Shown: in pieces, positions 40,101-53,639 of the stretch
Layout of the letters: every line of letters begins with the position of its first letter
Numbering within the stretch: the stretch's first letter is position 1
NCBI RefSeq assembly: GCF_000247815.1
Contig: NC_021681.1
Location: 22,762,789-22,826,788, forward strand
DNA: 64,000 nucleotides
Source: Ficedula albicollis
Lineage: Eukaryota; Chordata; Aves; Passeriformes; Muscicapidae
Reading direction: 5' to 3'
Position numbers and translations under genes: made by a program
The notes under the pieces: generated by a model
Seen by the model: the letters and a program-made list of their open reading frames with translations, nothing else
Told to the model about the DNA's origin: nothing
Databases searched by the model: none

Positions 40101-40590
40101 GAAGTATAGTTGCTCTTGAGATTCATGATTTTCCAATCAGCTAAGTACATCCTGCAGGTTACTGGGTGACCTTCTGCTGAGGAGCTGCTTGCAGGAAAAA
40201 TTGTGGCCTTGTATCTCCTCGGAAACAAATGCTGGAAGCCAGTCCTGCCAGACCTTGAGTTTTTGAAGTGGACAGTATTGTAGGATTAATTATCCGATAC
40301 TTTTCCTGATTAGTGTATTTGTTATGAGTACTTCTGTTAGTGCTTCAAGGACTTAACTACAGTGTATCACAGTGTCACTCGAGTATAATTAATGCTCTTT
40401 CACTGTAATTGCATAATTAAAAAGCTGTCTGGCTGCTGGTGCAAAACTTTGCTCTACAGCAGCTCGGTTTTCCAAAAGCTGCTCCCTAAAAGTCCATCCC
40501 TCCCTGGAACATTTGAGCATAGCTCAGGAGCAGGTACATCCTTCTCTGATAATCTCTCAGATCTTGCTCTTTTATCCCCAGCATTTTGGG
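37163..40590. other. Intronic sequence without a recognised gene
   Basis: Unique DNA with an A-run near 37505-37520, T-runs near 37796-37820, and GC-richer sequence at 37900-38700 carrying overlapping short open frames on both strands. No coding evidence. Confidence 0.5.
40024..40047. repeat. A-run followed by (AT)n
   Basis: About ten A followed by eight AT units. Confidence 0.7.
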
Positions 40591-40597
40591 AATGTCC

Positions 40598-40665
40598 TGT
40601 GTAAGGCCAGGGGTTGAACTTGATGATCCTTGCAGGTCCCTTCCAGCTCAGGATATTCTGAGCTG
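40598..40665 (+). mobile_element. CR1 LINE 3'-end fragment
   Basis: GGGGTTGAACTTGATGATCC, then GCAGGTCCCTTCCAGCTCAG and ATATTCTGA, match the canonical bird CR1 3' terminus (GGTTGGACTAGATGATC... GGTCCCTTCCAACCC... ATTCTATG). Only the end of the element is present and it is diverged. This is the clearest transposable element in the window and supports an avian/sauropsid source. Confidence 0.75.
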
Positions 40666-41019
40666 CCTTCTCCCCACTGGTGTCTGTTCCCTACTCCTCC
40701 CAGGTGGAGTGCAGTCTCTTTGGGATGCAGGCAGTGCAGGTCCCTTCCCCAGTGTCTTCCTCAGGGTGTTTTTGCCCTGGTGGTGTGAGAGAGGATGGGG
40801 TCACTGAGCCAGCACCGATTCATTCTTAAACTCCTGGTGCTTAGAATGAGAATTGCTCAGCCCCTCAAAGCAGATGGGTGGGTGTTCTTAGGGTAGTGCT
40901 GAGGTACCTGCTGGCAGGAAGGGGTTAAATTCCTTTTTACTCATAATGTGCTTTTGAAACAAAACTTCATGACCTGGCTTTTTTCCCCCTTTCCTTTTTT
41001 TTTCTTTTCAAGTGATTAC

Positions 41020-41560
41020 ACTTTGCCGCATTATAAGGGAGTGAATGCATTTGTGTCTCAGGACCGTACTCTACCAGATACTGACATGTTCAACATCTCC
41101 TGTGGCTTACCAAACACATCAGGGATGTGGACCTCCCTCTGTTTTCTCATTATGCCAAATAATGAAATGTGGAAATAATTCTAATCCTTTCTTCTGGTTG
41201 TGCTGTACCTCTGAAAATATGATAAACTCAATCCAATTAAAAGTCATTACCTCTACAAGGCTCAGTCTCTATCTATAACCTTTGTTTTATAATTCACTCT
41301 GTTATCTGTCTTCATTATAATGTGGTAGAATAGTCATCTTTTATTACTGCTTTCTGCTGGAAAGAGGCATGTGATTTCCAGTGCTACTTTGCGACACATC
41401 TCAGTTTAAAACAGTAAAGGTCTACTAATGAGTAAAAAGAAGTTCAGTTACACTGATTTATTACATGGAGATAAAGTTTCATTTGTGCTGATTATAATAC
41501 TGTAGGTTTAAGTAATTGTTTTGATTTTAAAATATTCTTCTACAGCAATAGTTTTTCACT
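41020..41560. promoter_or_regulatory. Candidate conserved noncoding block
   Basis: AT-rich, non-repetitive sequence with TTGCCGCATTATAAG, CATTATAATG and several ATTA cores. Called only on texture. Confidence 0.2.
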
Positions 41561-42819
41561 GTGGTAGGGACTGTTAAAAATTACCTTTTCTGTTTTACCC
41601 CAGCTGATAGATTTAGTTAAATGTTGTTCCTCATCTGTATTTTCTGTTTATAAGTGGCTGGTCTCACTAATTCACATTTAACCTTCTTGTCCTTAGTTTT
41701 GTCCTGAGCTGGTTGGCTTCTTGTGCCATGTCAGTGTGAGAATATATGTCATGTTTACCATTATGGCAATCAAACAATGAACAAAAGCTGGCTCCCCTAA
41801 TCCATTTTCCTCCCCTAGCAGTGATCAGAACTCAGGGCTAAAAATTTCAAGGCAGAATTTTTTTTTCCCTTCTCTTGGGTCTACTCCATGAAGAAAGTCA
41901 TAAAGGGCATTAGTGAGTATGTGTTAGCTGCTGCAGCTCCCCTCAGTTGAAATATCTGACCAAGACACAAATTTAAGCTATTAGTAAGTGTTTCAGCACG
42001 CTTTAGGCTGCCTCCCAGCCTGTGTGGATCTCTCCAGACTCCTTGCTAGCTGCAGATCCAGCTCTCAGTATATCAAATCCTACAGCTGGCATTTCCCTCT
42101 TCTCTTACCCCCCACTCTGTGTAACCCAGGAAAGGTTTTGAAAGTCAAATATATATTTATTCCATTGAGGAAACTTTATCAACCAGCACCAAAGTTTATT
42201 GGCACTAGCTAGTGATATAATGGGTAGTTTAAACCCTGCTAACTGCGAATAATTTTTCAGCCGTGTTTATGATTGCAGTAGGCTCTAACAGACCAGAAGT
42301 ACAGATAACATAAATATTTCTACCAGAGATGATTGTAAGGGAACTATAAATAAAATTAGACTTAACTTGTAAATAAATTCAGTGCATGCCAGCCAACATT
42401 TATAAACCTTTGTTGCTGCATGTAGTACAGTAATTTATATGGAAAAGTGCACAGGAACACAAGCAGACAAATTTTACTTTTTGGTTATGCAGGTGCAACT
42501 TCCCCTCCACATCAAGGAGAGCAGCTCCTGTGCAAATGAAAGTAGAATTTGACCCACAGTCTCTCAGTGCTGGACCCTAATTAAAAGCCAGCGTCTGGTC
42601 CCCATCAGATGCTTTGGACTGTGCTGCTCAATTAGACATGAATGACACTAGACAGAGCACCAAACGCTACTAGTTATTGTAGGGGCTGATGGTGAGAATT
42701 GCCAGAGACCACAGGCAGGTCCCTACACAGTTACTATATTATAACTTTGCTGGTCTGGTACCAGCACTTGGCAATGCTGAAATTATCCTCTCTTAAAGAC
42801 CTGATGCTCTAGAGCGTGT

Positions 42820-43345
42820 TCAGCTTCTTTTCTCACTTGCCTGTGGACAGATCTCTCCCGAGTGCTTGGTGCTCTTCAGGATCTCCCTTCTGCAGCCAGC
42901 ATGAGGTTCTGGTTTCAGGGCTGTTTTCTGCAGACACATGATTTGAGAGGCAAAAGCTGCTTCCCACACAAGAAGGGTTTTTAATGTGAATTATCTGGTG
43001 CGCACCTTGCCATGAGGCACAGACTGAAGCCACTCGATATCCTTGGCATGGGGTGCTCCAGAGGCGACCCTGGCTGAGCTCCCACTGCATTTCATGTAGA
43101 TACTGCTGCCCACAGTGCTGCACTGTGAGAAGCTGGTGATTTATGTGCTCAGGCCACCTCGAGCTGCCTTTTTCTCCTGCCTTTGTCTGCACAGCTTTTC
43201 CTACAACTCCCTCTTCTGCCAGCACGCAGAAGGGTTTGCTCACTGTGGCCCAAGGCTGAGGTGTGGGAGCTCTGCTGGGAGAATGCCCTCTGTGCTCAGC
43301 AGTGTCACGAACATGAAGGGAAGACTGAAATCTGGGCACCACATT
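42820..43345. other. GC-rich intronic patch
   Basis: Balanced to GC-rich sequence holding a 169-codon minus-strand open frame (42833-43342) that starts at GTG. Protein composition is unremarkable and no domain is recognised; coding is not supported. Confidence 0.35.
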
Positions 43346-46149
<2,804 letters not shown>

Positions 46150-46879
46150 ATCAGGCATCCCCAGCCACGTGGGCTCCTTCCTGCTGGTGGGCAAGGTTGT
46201 GACAAAAGTGCAAACACAGGTGTCCACCCTGGCCTTTTAGCAGCAATTAACCTTTGCTCCTGGGTTTCCTTTGAAGCTTGCTCATGTTTTTATTGTAAAA
46301 TAGTGGTGAAGAATTTCATGGAGACTAATATCTAAAGTTCCACATAACCTAATCTCATCTGTTCCTTTATCAGGGGCCTCATTTTTTATTTCATCCCATT
46401 CATGGTGGGGATCATTACTGGGATTTAAAAAGGCCATCTTGAATTTCAAAACTGGAGTGCTATCTGTGTGAACAATTTGCAGTTCACTGTGAAAATGATG
46501 CTTATCAGCACAGTCCCTGTGTCTAATTCTAACCTTACAAAGGTTTTCTACCAGTCACTATCCTATGGTTCTGCTGGAAGTCCTGCTGACCCATGTGGGT
46601 GTAAATTTTAAGAAAAATAGTCATATACCTTTGAGAACTAAGACCAGAACCTTGGTTCATGTACATTGAGTTTAATAGAGCTGCTTCTATCATTAATTTC
46701 ACAAATATGTCTTAATGGTCTTCCCATCTCTTGGTCAGCCATAATTCAACTCTGTGTCTATATTGAGGCTTAAAAATATATTTTTTGCTAGAATACATTG
46801 CTATTTCAGGCAAAGGACTATTTCAGTAATCCATTTTACCCACACTTAGAGCTTTGGGACATAGAGGAGTATTATATTT

Positions 46880-47165
46880 TCCAGTGCTTTCAAGCTGAAA
46901 GCCCGTGTTTAACGACGACATCGGGTGTGGCTGCTGGAAATCAAAGGAGGCACAATAGACCCAGCAAACGGACTTGTCTCCCTGCCAGGCTTTCAGAGGC
47001 CAATTTATCAGCTGCAGGTTTGACCCTATATGGCTAAAAACGAGCGTAGCCAGAATGAGTGAGATAAGTATAACTGAGGCCTTTGAGTCTGCGAGAGAGA
47101 AATTAAACTGGACTGTCCCTGGGGAAGATGAAACATCTGTAAATCTGTGCTTGCTGAATGTTTAA
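46880..47165. promoter_or_regulatory. Candidate regulatory block with GATA-type and CArG-like motifs
   Basis: Contains AGATAAG (47062-47068), a perfect GATA-factor site, and CCCTATATGG (47024-47033), one mismatch from an SRF CArG box. Several CpGs (AACGACGACATCGG, AAACGG, AACGAGCG) are present in otherwise CpG-poor intron. EVI1's own first zinc-finger domain is known to bind GATA-like sites. Function is inference only. Confidence 0.3.
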
Positions 47166-47636
47166 GGCTCAGCTTGTGGGCAGGCACTGCTGGCAAGTGG
47201 AGCTGAGGAAGGTGGTCCTTTGGGACAGGCACAGAACAGGTCATTGCTTGCTGTGACTTAAATTATTTGGCTGAGATGCTCTGTTATTTTGCGAAGGAGA
47301 GTTGACTGTGGGACACAGAGAGCCTTGGTTTTACAGGACACTGCTTGGCATGTCAGGGACAACAGCAGTGATTGTGTGAGATGGGCTTTTTAAGGAGTTT
47401 GGGTGTCAGGCACCCAGCTGTCATGGAAAATCAGTGGGATTTAGATGCCTGAAGTTTTTACCCCTGGCGTCCCCCATCCAGTGAGCCATGTGCTTATCAT
47501 CATCCAGATCACTTTCCTTGTGTGATTTCTCTTCCTGCACCCCATGTGTATACATGGGTTAGGTTTTTTTTTTTTTACCCCTGTTTCAAAAACAGCTGAA
47601 ATCTTTTAGGCAGGACTGCAATCTAAACAATTGGGG

Positions 47637-47780
47637 GAAGACATCTGAACGGGAGCACGCCTGCCCTGAGTGGATGCAGCATCACTGCTGGTCTGCAAAA
47701 CCAGGGAGCACGAAGACATCTGAACGGGAGCACGCCTGCCCTGCATCCACTCAGGGCTGGTCTGCAAAACCAGGGAGCAT
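47637..47780. repeat. Two-copy tandem duplication (75/69 bp) with an inverted internal core
   Basis: Both copies begin GAAGACATCTGAACGGGAGC (47637 and 47712) and end with GGTCTGCAAAACCAGGGAGC. Between them copy 1 reads CTGAGTGGATGCAG (47666-47679) and copy 2 its exact reverse complement CTGCATCCACTCAG (47741-47754). Copy 2 is also 6 bp shorter just after this segment. Confidence 0.9.
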
Positions 47781-49000
47781 GTTCAGGCTTTGGGGGATGC
47801 TCAGGAGGTGTGGATGGACCTCTGTCACCTGTCCCACCATGCTGGAGCATGGCTGTGTTTGGGGGCAGCAGCAGTGCCATGGTGTAACAGAGATGGCTGC
47901 TGAAGGGCTTGTCTCAGTGCAGAGTGGTGGCATCCAAGTCGAGCTGTGTCTCTATCCTTTCCTTGGAGTTCCAGAGGAGTGGTGCTGGGACAGGAAGGTA
48001 TGACTTGGGCTCATAAGGCACAGAGCAAGCTCTCTGCACCAGTGCTTTCACAAGCCCTTGAGCATCATTGCCAAAGCCAGCTATGACAGGTAGGATTTCT
48101 GAACCATAAGCGTTGGAAAATCCCTCTCTGTGTCCTTCTCAGCTAAATGGTGGAGTCAGTCAAGATTTTCTACTTTTCAGAATGCCAGGTATTAGGAAAG
48201 TGACAAACTAATCAATATTGTGTTCAATTGTTAAAGTGCAAGCAGAGTCTGCCAAACCAGAGGCCGAGGGGACGGGTAGCTGAACTTTCCTGTGACATGT
48301 ATGAGGTCATAGCCAGTGCCACATAAAAGAAAGAAAAACAGTTCATGGCTGTGAATAAATTGCTCACAGATGAAGAATCCAGTTTGCCAGTCCTGTGATG
48401 GGAGCAATCTATTCCAATGATTTGTTATGTCCCAGTGTTTGTCTTAGGCAGTACCAGAAGCATGAAAGTACAGATATAAAACCGTGAGATAATATGTAAC
48501 AAAGATGTGAGAGACAATGGGCTATGACCAGTTTCCAGTGGAAAAGGCATACGGTGTTAATCTACCATGGATAGTTTCTTAAATGAGCAAGAAATTGAAA
48601 GAACACTTTAAAGTTTCCTGTTTCTTCACTGAAACAAGGTCATTCTGAAAGCCAAGCCCAGTGTAACGTTTTCATTTCTGGGCCAACCATATCATGCAAA
48701 TATCCTCATGCTCAGGTTTAAATACCTGATCTCTCAGTTTCACTCCTCGGAGAACAGTATTCTCACCTCCTATTTCAATTAAGCAGAATGAGGTCTGGTG
48801 TGTATAAAAACCCAAGAACATGAATAAGCTAAATGGATATAAATAGTAAAGAAGGTTTTTTGGTTAATTTTGCTGTTTTGCTTCTTTTACATATGTTGTT
48901 GGGTTGAACACTGTATTGCTGGTGCAGTGAAAGCCCCTGCTGAAGTAACTCAGAGTTTCTGACTAAAAGGAATTTATAATCAGTCTTGTGTTTTAGGTTG
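47781..49000. other. Intronic sequence without a recognised gene
   Basis: Unique sequence upstream of the exon. GC-rich at first, then AT-leaning. Nothing coding or repetitive recognised. Confidence 0.5.
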
Positions 49001-49384
49001 TCAAAAATAGTGAGGTTTTTTTTTTTTCTTTTTTGTTTGCTGGCTAAGCCCCAGAGAAGAAGTTTTGTTTTTTTTTAATGCGTTTTGGATCTGCCCCAGG
49101 TTTTTTTGCAACTGTAAGAGGAGAAGGTTCATGTTCTCTATAAGGTGCTGTTTGGATCCTGAACTTATTTTAGACCATTGCATTTCTTGGAGGTCAATGG
49201 TAAGACACTGATTTACATCAGCTGAAGCTCTTGCCAAAAGTTGTGTGGTAGGCTGGATCCTTTCTCCGAAGACTAATTGGAGGCCATCAAACTTAATTTT
49301 GGCTACTTTAGGTTCAATCTGTCTCTCTGCAGGACCAGTGAAGCTTTCCTGCTTTTCACTTCTCTTAGATTTCAGTTGTAACAT
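49001..49384 (-). pseudogene. Unassigned minus-strand ORF, possible retrocopy remnant or chance frame
   Basis: From an ATG at 49384 the minus strand stays open for 127 codons to a stop at 49001 (the frame is open upstream to at least 49489 without another ATG). The product is Lys/Gln/Leu-rich: a basic N-terminus (LKSKRSEKQ), then a leucine-rich segment near residues 70-100 with coiled-coil-like spacing, and a Lys-run C-terminus encoded by A-rich DNA. A-rich runs at the 3' end could be a degraded poly(A) tail of a retrocopy. I recognise no family. T-rich plus-strand intron sequence can produce Lys-rich minus frames by chance, so this may be nothing. It lies about 340 bp upstream of the MECOM exon on the opposite strand. 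Confidence 0.15.
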
Positions 49385-49698
49385 GTAATGCTGGCTTTCA
49401 GTTGTAATTTCAAAGCATGTGCAGGGTGCAGAGCTGCATCCGGACCCGACTGGACCGTGGGGTGTGCCTGCCTTTACATCTGTGTGCAATTCCCTCGCCT
49501 GTGTTCAGTGATGCAAACCACTTTTGATGTCAGGAATACTGAGAAATACTGTGTTACCAGGCCTACACTAGAGAAAAAGCTCAGCTTTGTCCAGGGTGCA
49601 GGATTAGTGCTTGGTGAAGTCTTCCGAGCTGTCCCTTCCATTCCATGTGCAGGCTGAAAGGGTTTCATGTGCAAAAGCTGTCAGGGTGTTTCAAATCC

Positions 49699-49721
49699 TA
49701 TTGTTTGGCTTTCTTTTCCAG
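49699..49721 (+). promoter_or_regulatory. Splice acceptor of the MECOM exon
   Basis: A pyrimidine-rich tract (TTGTTTGGCTTTCTTTTCC) ends in AG at 49720-49721, directly before the first codon bases that keep the MECOM reading frame. The upstream frame stays open to an ATG at 49667, but those 18 codons do not resemble MECOM and lie on the intron side of the acceptor. Confidence 0.85.
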
Positions 49722-50071
49722 GTGATGAATGTTTGTACGAGAGCTTTCCAGAACTTCCCTTGGGGCAAGTGCCAGAAGCTGAAGGAGAGGCTGCAAATGT
49801 CCAGTGTCCAACATCCATCAGCATCCAAGAGCCGTCTTCTCCAGCAACCTCCAGCGAAGCTTTCACACCCAAGGAGAGCTCTCCTTACAAGGCTCCAATA
49901 TACATTCCTGATGACATTCCCATTCCTTCAGAGTTTGAGCTCCGAGAATCCAACATTCCTGGAGCAGGATTAGGGATATGGACCAAAAGGAAGATTGAAG
50001 CAGGGGAGAAATTTGGCCCTTTTGTAGGAGAGCAGCGACCACACCTGAAAGATCCTAGTTATGGCTGGGAG
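49722..50071 (+). CDS. MECOM: MECOM (PRDM3/MDS1-EVI1) internal coding exon: N-terminal linker and start of PR domain
   Basis: MECOM is a nuclear zinc-finger transcription regulator of haematopoietic stem cells and development; its long isoform carries an N-terminal PR (SET-related) domain reported to act on histone H3K9. This exon encodes 116 complete codons after a split codon (two bases of it here). Residues 1-50 are an acidic, Ser/Pro-rich linker with the motif [12 protein letters not shown]; residues 54-70 are the proline-rich stretch [15 protein letters not shown]; residues 71-116 begin the PR domain ([31 protein letters not shown]) and end at PSYGWE, where I recall the human MDS1 exon 2 also ending. 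The acceptor has a pyrimidine-rich tract ending TTTTCCAG, and the donor reads GAG/GTAAGA. Entry is phase 1, exit phase 0. PRDM16 is the close paralogue, but the [12 protein letters not shown] and WTKRK forms fit MECOM better. No zinc fingers lie in the window. Assignment is from memory of the family, not a search. Confidence 0.95.
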
Positions 50072-50077
50072 GTAAGA
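50069..50077 (+). promoter_or_regulatory. Splice donor of the MECOM exon
   Basis: GAG/GTAAGA is a near-consensus donor placed exactly after the GWE codons where MECOM homology stops. If unspliced, the frame continues for 17 unrelated residues and stops at 50123-50125. Confidence 0.85.
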
Positions 50078-50599
50078 TGCTATACATTCTTTTGGTCTGT
50101 TGAGTTCTTGTGTGTCTATCTATAAACACAGAAATATTTGCAGAATTTGAGTCTTATCCTGTAGCAGCCAAAGCATATCTACGTGCACAAACTGCTTTGT
50201 GGCCTTTTGAGTTTTGTGGATGGAGATGAACGTAAATTGAAAAAGAAAAAAGTCAGAAATTAATATTGTACTTCATGCATGAAATCTGTCACGGTGGATA
50301 TTGGCAGGTGATACTCCTTTTGAGGAAAATGAGGAAGAAGTGTTGGAACATTTTTGTATCATTTTTAATCAGGTCTTGGATTGTCCTGCATTGTGTCTCT
50401 GGGTGAGCGATGTGCAAAATCACTGCATTATAAGTTTGAAATGAAACTAGGTGCTGCTTTCAGGGTTGTGAATTGCCACTTTCTGTCAACAGTGATTAAA
50501 TAACCTTTAAATCTAGTGTTGTATGACTAAGCTTGCTATTGTTAGCAAGTTTATAGCACCATCTTTGTGCTACTAAGGGGCTTCAAAAGCTGGGGGGGT

Positions 50600-50660
50600 T
50601 GATCCTGCTTCCATTTAACTTAATGGGAATTTTGCCATTCATTTGGTGGAGTAGTTTTGG
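50600..50660. repeat. Possible ancient amniote interspersed repeat fragment
   Basis: GATCCTGCTTCCATTTAACT, TTAATGGGAATTTTGCCATT and CATTTGGTGG follow the order of an old repeat in which 'GATCCTGCTCCCATTGACTTCAATGGGA' and 'TTTGCCATTGACTTCAGTGGG' recur. Diverged; family not assigned. Confidence 0.35.
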
Positions 50661-51984
50661 ATGCAAGGGCCATACCCAGCACACATGGGAATAGTGTGGT
50701 TCACGTTACTTCTGCAGATGCTTTGGGAAATCCTTTTCCAGCTCATGGACTCCCTTGGTGAGTGCAGGTGTTGGATCTTGCTTTCCCTGCCTTCAGGGAC
50801 AACATTTTCCTCGCTGTGCTATCACTGAGGATCTGTCTGAGCTCCTGGTCCATGGTCAGGTCAGGGTTCCAAACATCAAGTGGTGCTGCTGTTGTGTTAT
50901 GATGTAACAAATGTTCCTGCATGGTTTTATTCATGTTTTAACAATGTGCTGTAGGAACAGAGCACAATCTCTGCTTTCCATCTGTACGTTTCCTTTGCTT
51001 TCTGATAAGGGGAGCCACGCAGGGTTTGCATGGCTCTCCAGGGGCACGCTGACCTCTGGAGAGATGGGAGTTCATTTTCCCAGGAAAAATGGAGTTTTGC
51101 TGTGGAGCAGAGCCTTGCAGATATGGTGGAAAATGGAAGCTTGATTTGCTCTTAACTATCCATAAACACTCAGGGAGTTCATTGCAGAGTTTCCATCCAG
51201 CTGTTTAAACTCTTGTGAGACCTGTGACAATGTGACAGAATAGTGTCAGGAGAAATCAGACTTGGCAGCACTCTGTTGAGCTAACAGACTGTGATGCAAT
51301 ATAATTGCTAGTGAGAAATCTTTATTATTTGGAAAAGGCACCAGGAAACCATAAAATCTGACCTTTAACCACGCCACAATTAAGCTCAAATATTGATAAC
51401 AGAAATTAAAGCAAAACTGTTGATACATGGCTGTACTTTTATTCCAAAATCAGGGTATTTTAGACTGGACACTCAAGTGGTGTAGGACAGGACAATCCCA
51501 CTAAGACTGAGGGAAACCCATCTAGCTTTTCACGTGCTTAGATGCTGGCAACTGGCAATATGCTATGATATTAGAGACTGGTTTTCCTGCTTGAAATATT
51601 ACAGATTTTGGGGTCTGTGATATTCAGACAAGAAATGAATATCTTGATAGTGCTGGAAGCCCAGCTGGCAGCCTAAATCCCTTTCAAGCTGCAGGACTCA
51701 TGCCATTTGAATAGTGTTATTTATTTGGGACATCTGGGGCAAGCTATTGAAAAGTGTTGGAGCAAAATCACACAAAATCAGCAGTCAAGTCCCTCTGCAA
51801 TTTGGTCACTCACCCAGAAGCATTCAGTCGTGCTTAGAGGAACTTGAAACTTAATATTTTTCCAATAAATGGGTTAAATATATTTACTGTAGTTGAAGAG
51901 AGACAAAGAAATTCTGGTTACCAGAGTTGACATAGTGAGTAAAAAGGCACATAGTGATGGTTGAGGCTGAAGGAGGGATGTGGG

Positions 51985-52060
51985 GGAACCTGGTAGTGTT
52001 GGAGGGGACTTCAGTGATGCTCATTCCAGCCCAGATGCTCAACATCACACTCCTCAGGGA
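51985..52060 (-). mobile_element. Weak CR1-like LINE fragment
   Basis: TGTTGGAGGGGACTTCAGTG followed by ATGCTCATTCCAGCCCAGAT resembles the reverse complement of a CR1 3' end (GGTTGGAAGGGACCT...GATCATCTAGTCCAACCC). Degraded; may be chance. Confidence 0.25.
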
Positions 52061-52444
52061 TCCACCACTTCCTTGGCCTTTGCTTTGGATATTAAAGGGG
52101 GAAAGAAGCTGATACTGGTGTGTGAGTTCAGACAGTGCTACAGGAAGTATGGGATGGTGAGGAAAAACTGTCATTTACTGAGGTTTAAGTATGATCTTGA
52201 AATTTAAGCTTTTCTGGCGCTGTTTTGTTCTGCTTAATTTGGCACTTTTGAGAAACAATGTGCATGTCCAGCCAGGTGCCAACAAATCAGTTAACAAATG
52301 AGAATTCATTCTGCTGTTGCTGAAAATCAAAGTGAAATTTCATTTCAATCTTAAATGGAGGAAGGACAGAACCAAAGCTTCTGCGTGGTGCTGGGAGTGA
52401 GTTTTAAGTGTTTTTGTAGCATGAGAGTTTTTAGAATCTTCCCA

Positions 52445-53064
52445 CTTGTTTGATGAGTGAATTGTATTGGTGCAGACTGTGACACGATACTCTCTTAGGT
52501 TTGATTACCTGTAATTCCTAGGATAGCTCATGGTGCTTTAGAAGCCAGCTGGTGACTTCAGAAGGAGGGATGTCCCAACCTGCTCGTGCTGTCCCTGGTC
52601 CCACTGGCCGCAGAAAGTGTTTGCTGTGTCCAGGCATACTCATTTCTTCACTTCTTGTCTGCAGTGCTCCAATACATAGTGGGGTTGCACCATTGCTACT
52701 ATTTATGTACTTACCTTGAGTAGATTCCCCATTGCACCATTGCTACTATTTATGTACTTACCTCGAATAGATTCCCCTCTTGTTTGATGAGTGAATTGTA
52801 TTGGTGCAGACTGTGACACGATACTCTCTTAGGTTTGATTACCTGTAATTCCTAGGATAGCTCATGGTGCTTTAGAAGCCAGCTGGTGACTTCAGAAGGA
52901 GGGATGTCCCAACCTGCTCGTGCTGTCCCTGGTCCCACTGGCCGCAGAAAGTGTTTGCTGTGTCCAGGCATACTCATTTCTTCACTTCTTGTCTGCAGTG
53001 CTCCAATACATAGTGGGGTTGCACCATTGCTACTATTTATGTACTTACCTTGAGTAGATTCCCC
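52445..53064. repeat. Tandem duplication, 334-bp period, with nested 47-bp repeat
   Basis: Copy 1 is 52445-52778 and copy 2 starts at 52779. They look identical by eye over about 287 bp. The end of copy 1 holds two copies of a 47-bp subunit (52685-52731 and 52732-52778, starting TTGCACCATTGCTACTATTT, with two substitutions); copy 2 holds only one, ending near 53064. Confidence 0.92.
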
Positions 53065-53639
53065 AGTGACTGCAGAGAGGATGATTAAGTTATTAAAAAA
53101 CCCCAGTCTTTTCATTTTATCAGTTTACGCTGAAACAGTGAATGTACAATGGTGTTTGGCTTTCAAAGATGATTTTTTTTTTGAGGAAAACAAGCATTAA
53201 AACAGTTTTAGAAGGAAAGATTGACATCTTCCTCAGCCTTTTTCTGATGCTGCACATATTATTCATTTTGTTATGAAACATTTGCCCAGTTTTTGCTATT
53301 GTTTAGTATTACTAGGTAGTCAAAAATCTTACACTAGAAAATTTTAACCAAAAACCCTACATTCACCTTGGAGAGAAGAGTTTACAGTTACACATAAGTT
53401 TGGACTCTAAGAACATTTTTTGAAAAGACATTTGTTTCCCTTGCAAAAACTTGTCATAGTTTTGGGTATTTCCAGCTGTGGGATATTTCTGACTTCCAGT
53501 TTTTGTGACTGATATCCATTTGAGTTGATACTGGAATAAGCCTGGGAGAGAAGTGGAAGCTGGGGGAACTGCTGCTGTTAAATTCTGCCAGGCAATTGAT
53601 GATAAAGAAAAATTTTCTGCGGGAGGCTGAGGAATTTCA
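53065..53639. other. Intronic sequence without a recognised gene
   Basis: AT-leaning unique DNA with short T-runs. Nothing recognised. Confidence 0.5.

Larger units (their letters stand above)
50126..52444. other. Intronic sequence without a recognised gene
   Basis: Unique DNA apart from two weak repeat-like pieces listed separately. Short open frames only. Confidence 0.5.

Noticed and set aside
42833..43342. 169-codon minus-strand open frame
   Set aside because: Starts at GTG, with a late first internal ATG; composition-driven; no family recognised.
49611..49973. 120-codon plus-strand frame overlapping the MECOM exon
   Set aside because: Out-of-frame shadow of the real exon; it crosses the splice acceptor.
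52445..53064. Repeated units considered as a CRISPR-like array
   Set aside because: Direct adjacent duplication without repeat-spacer alternation, in a vertebrate intron.
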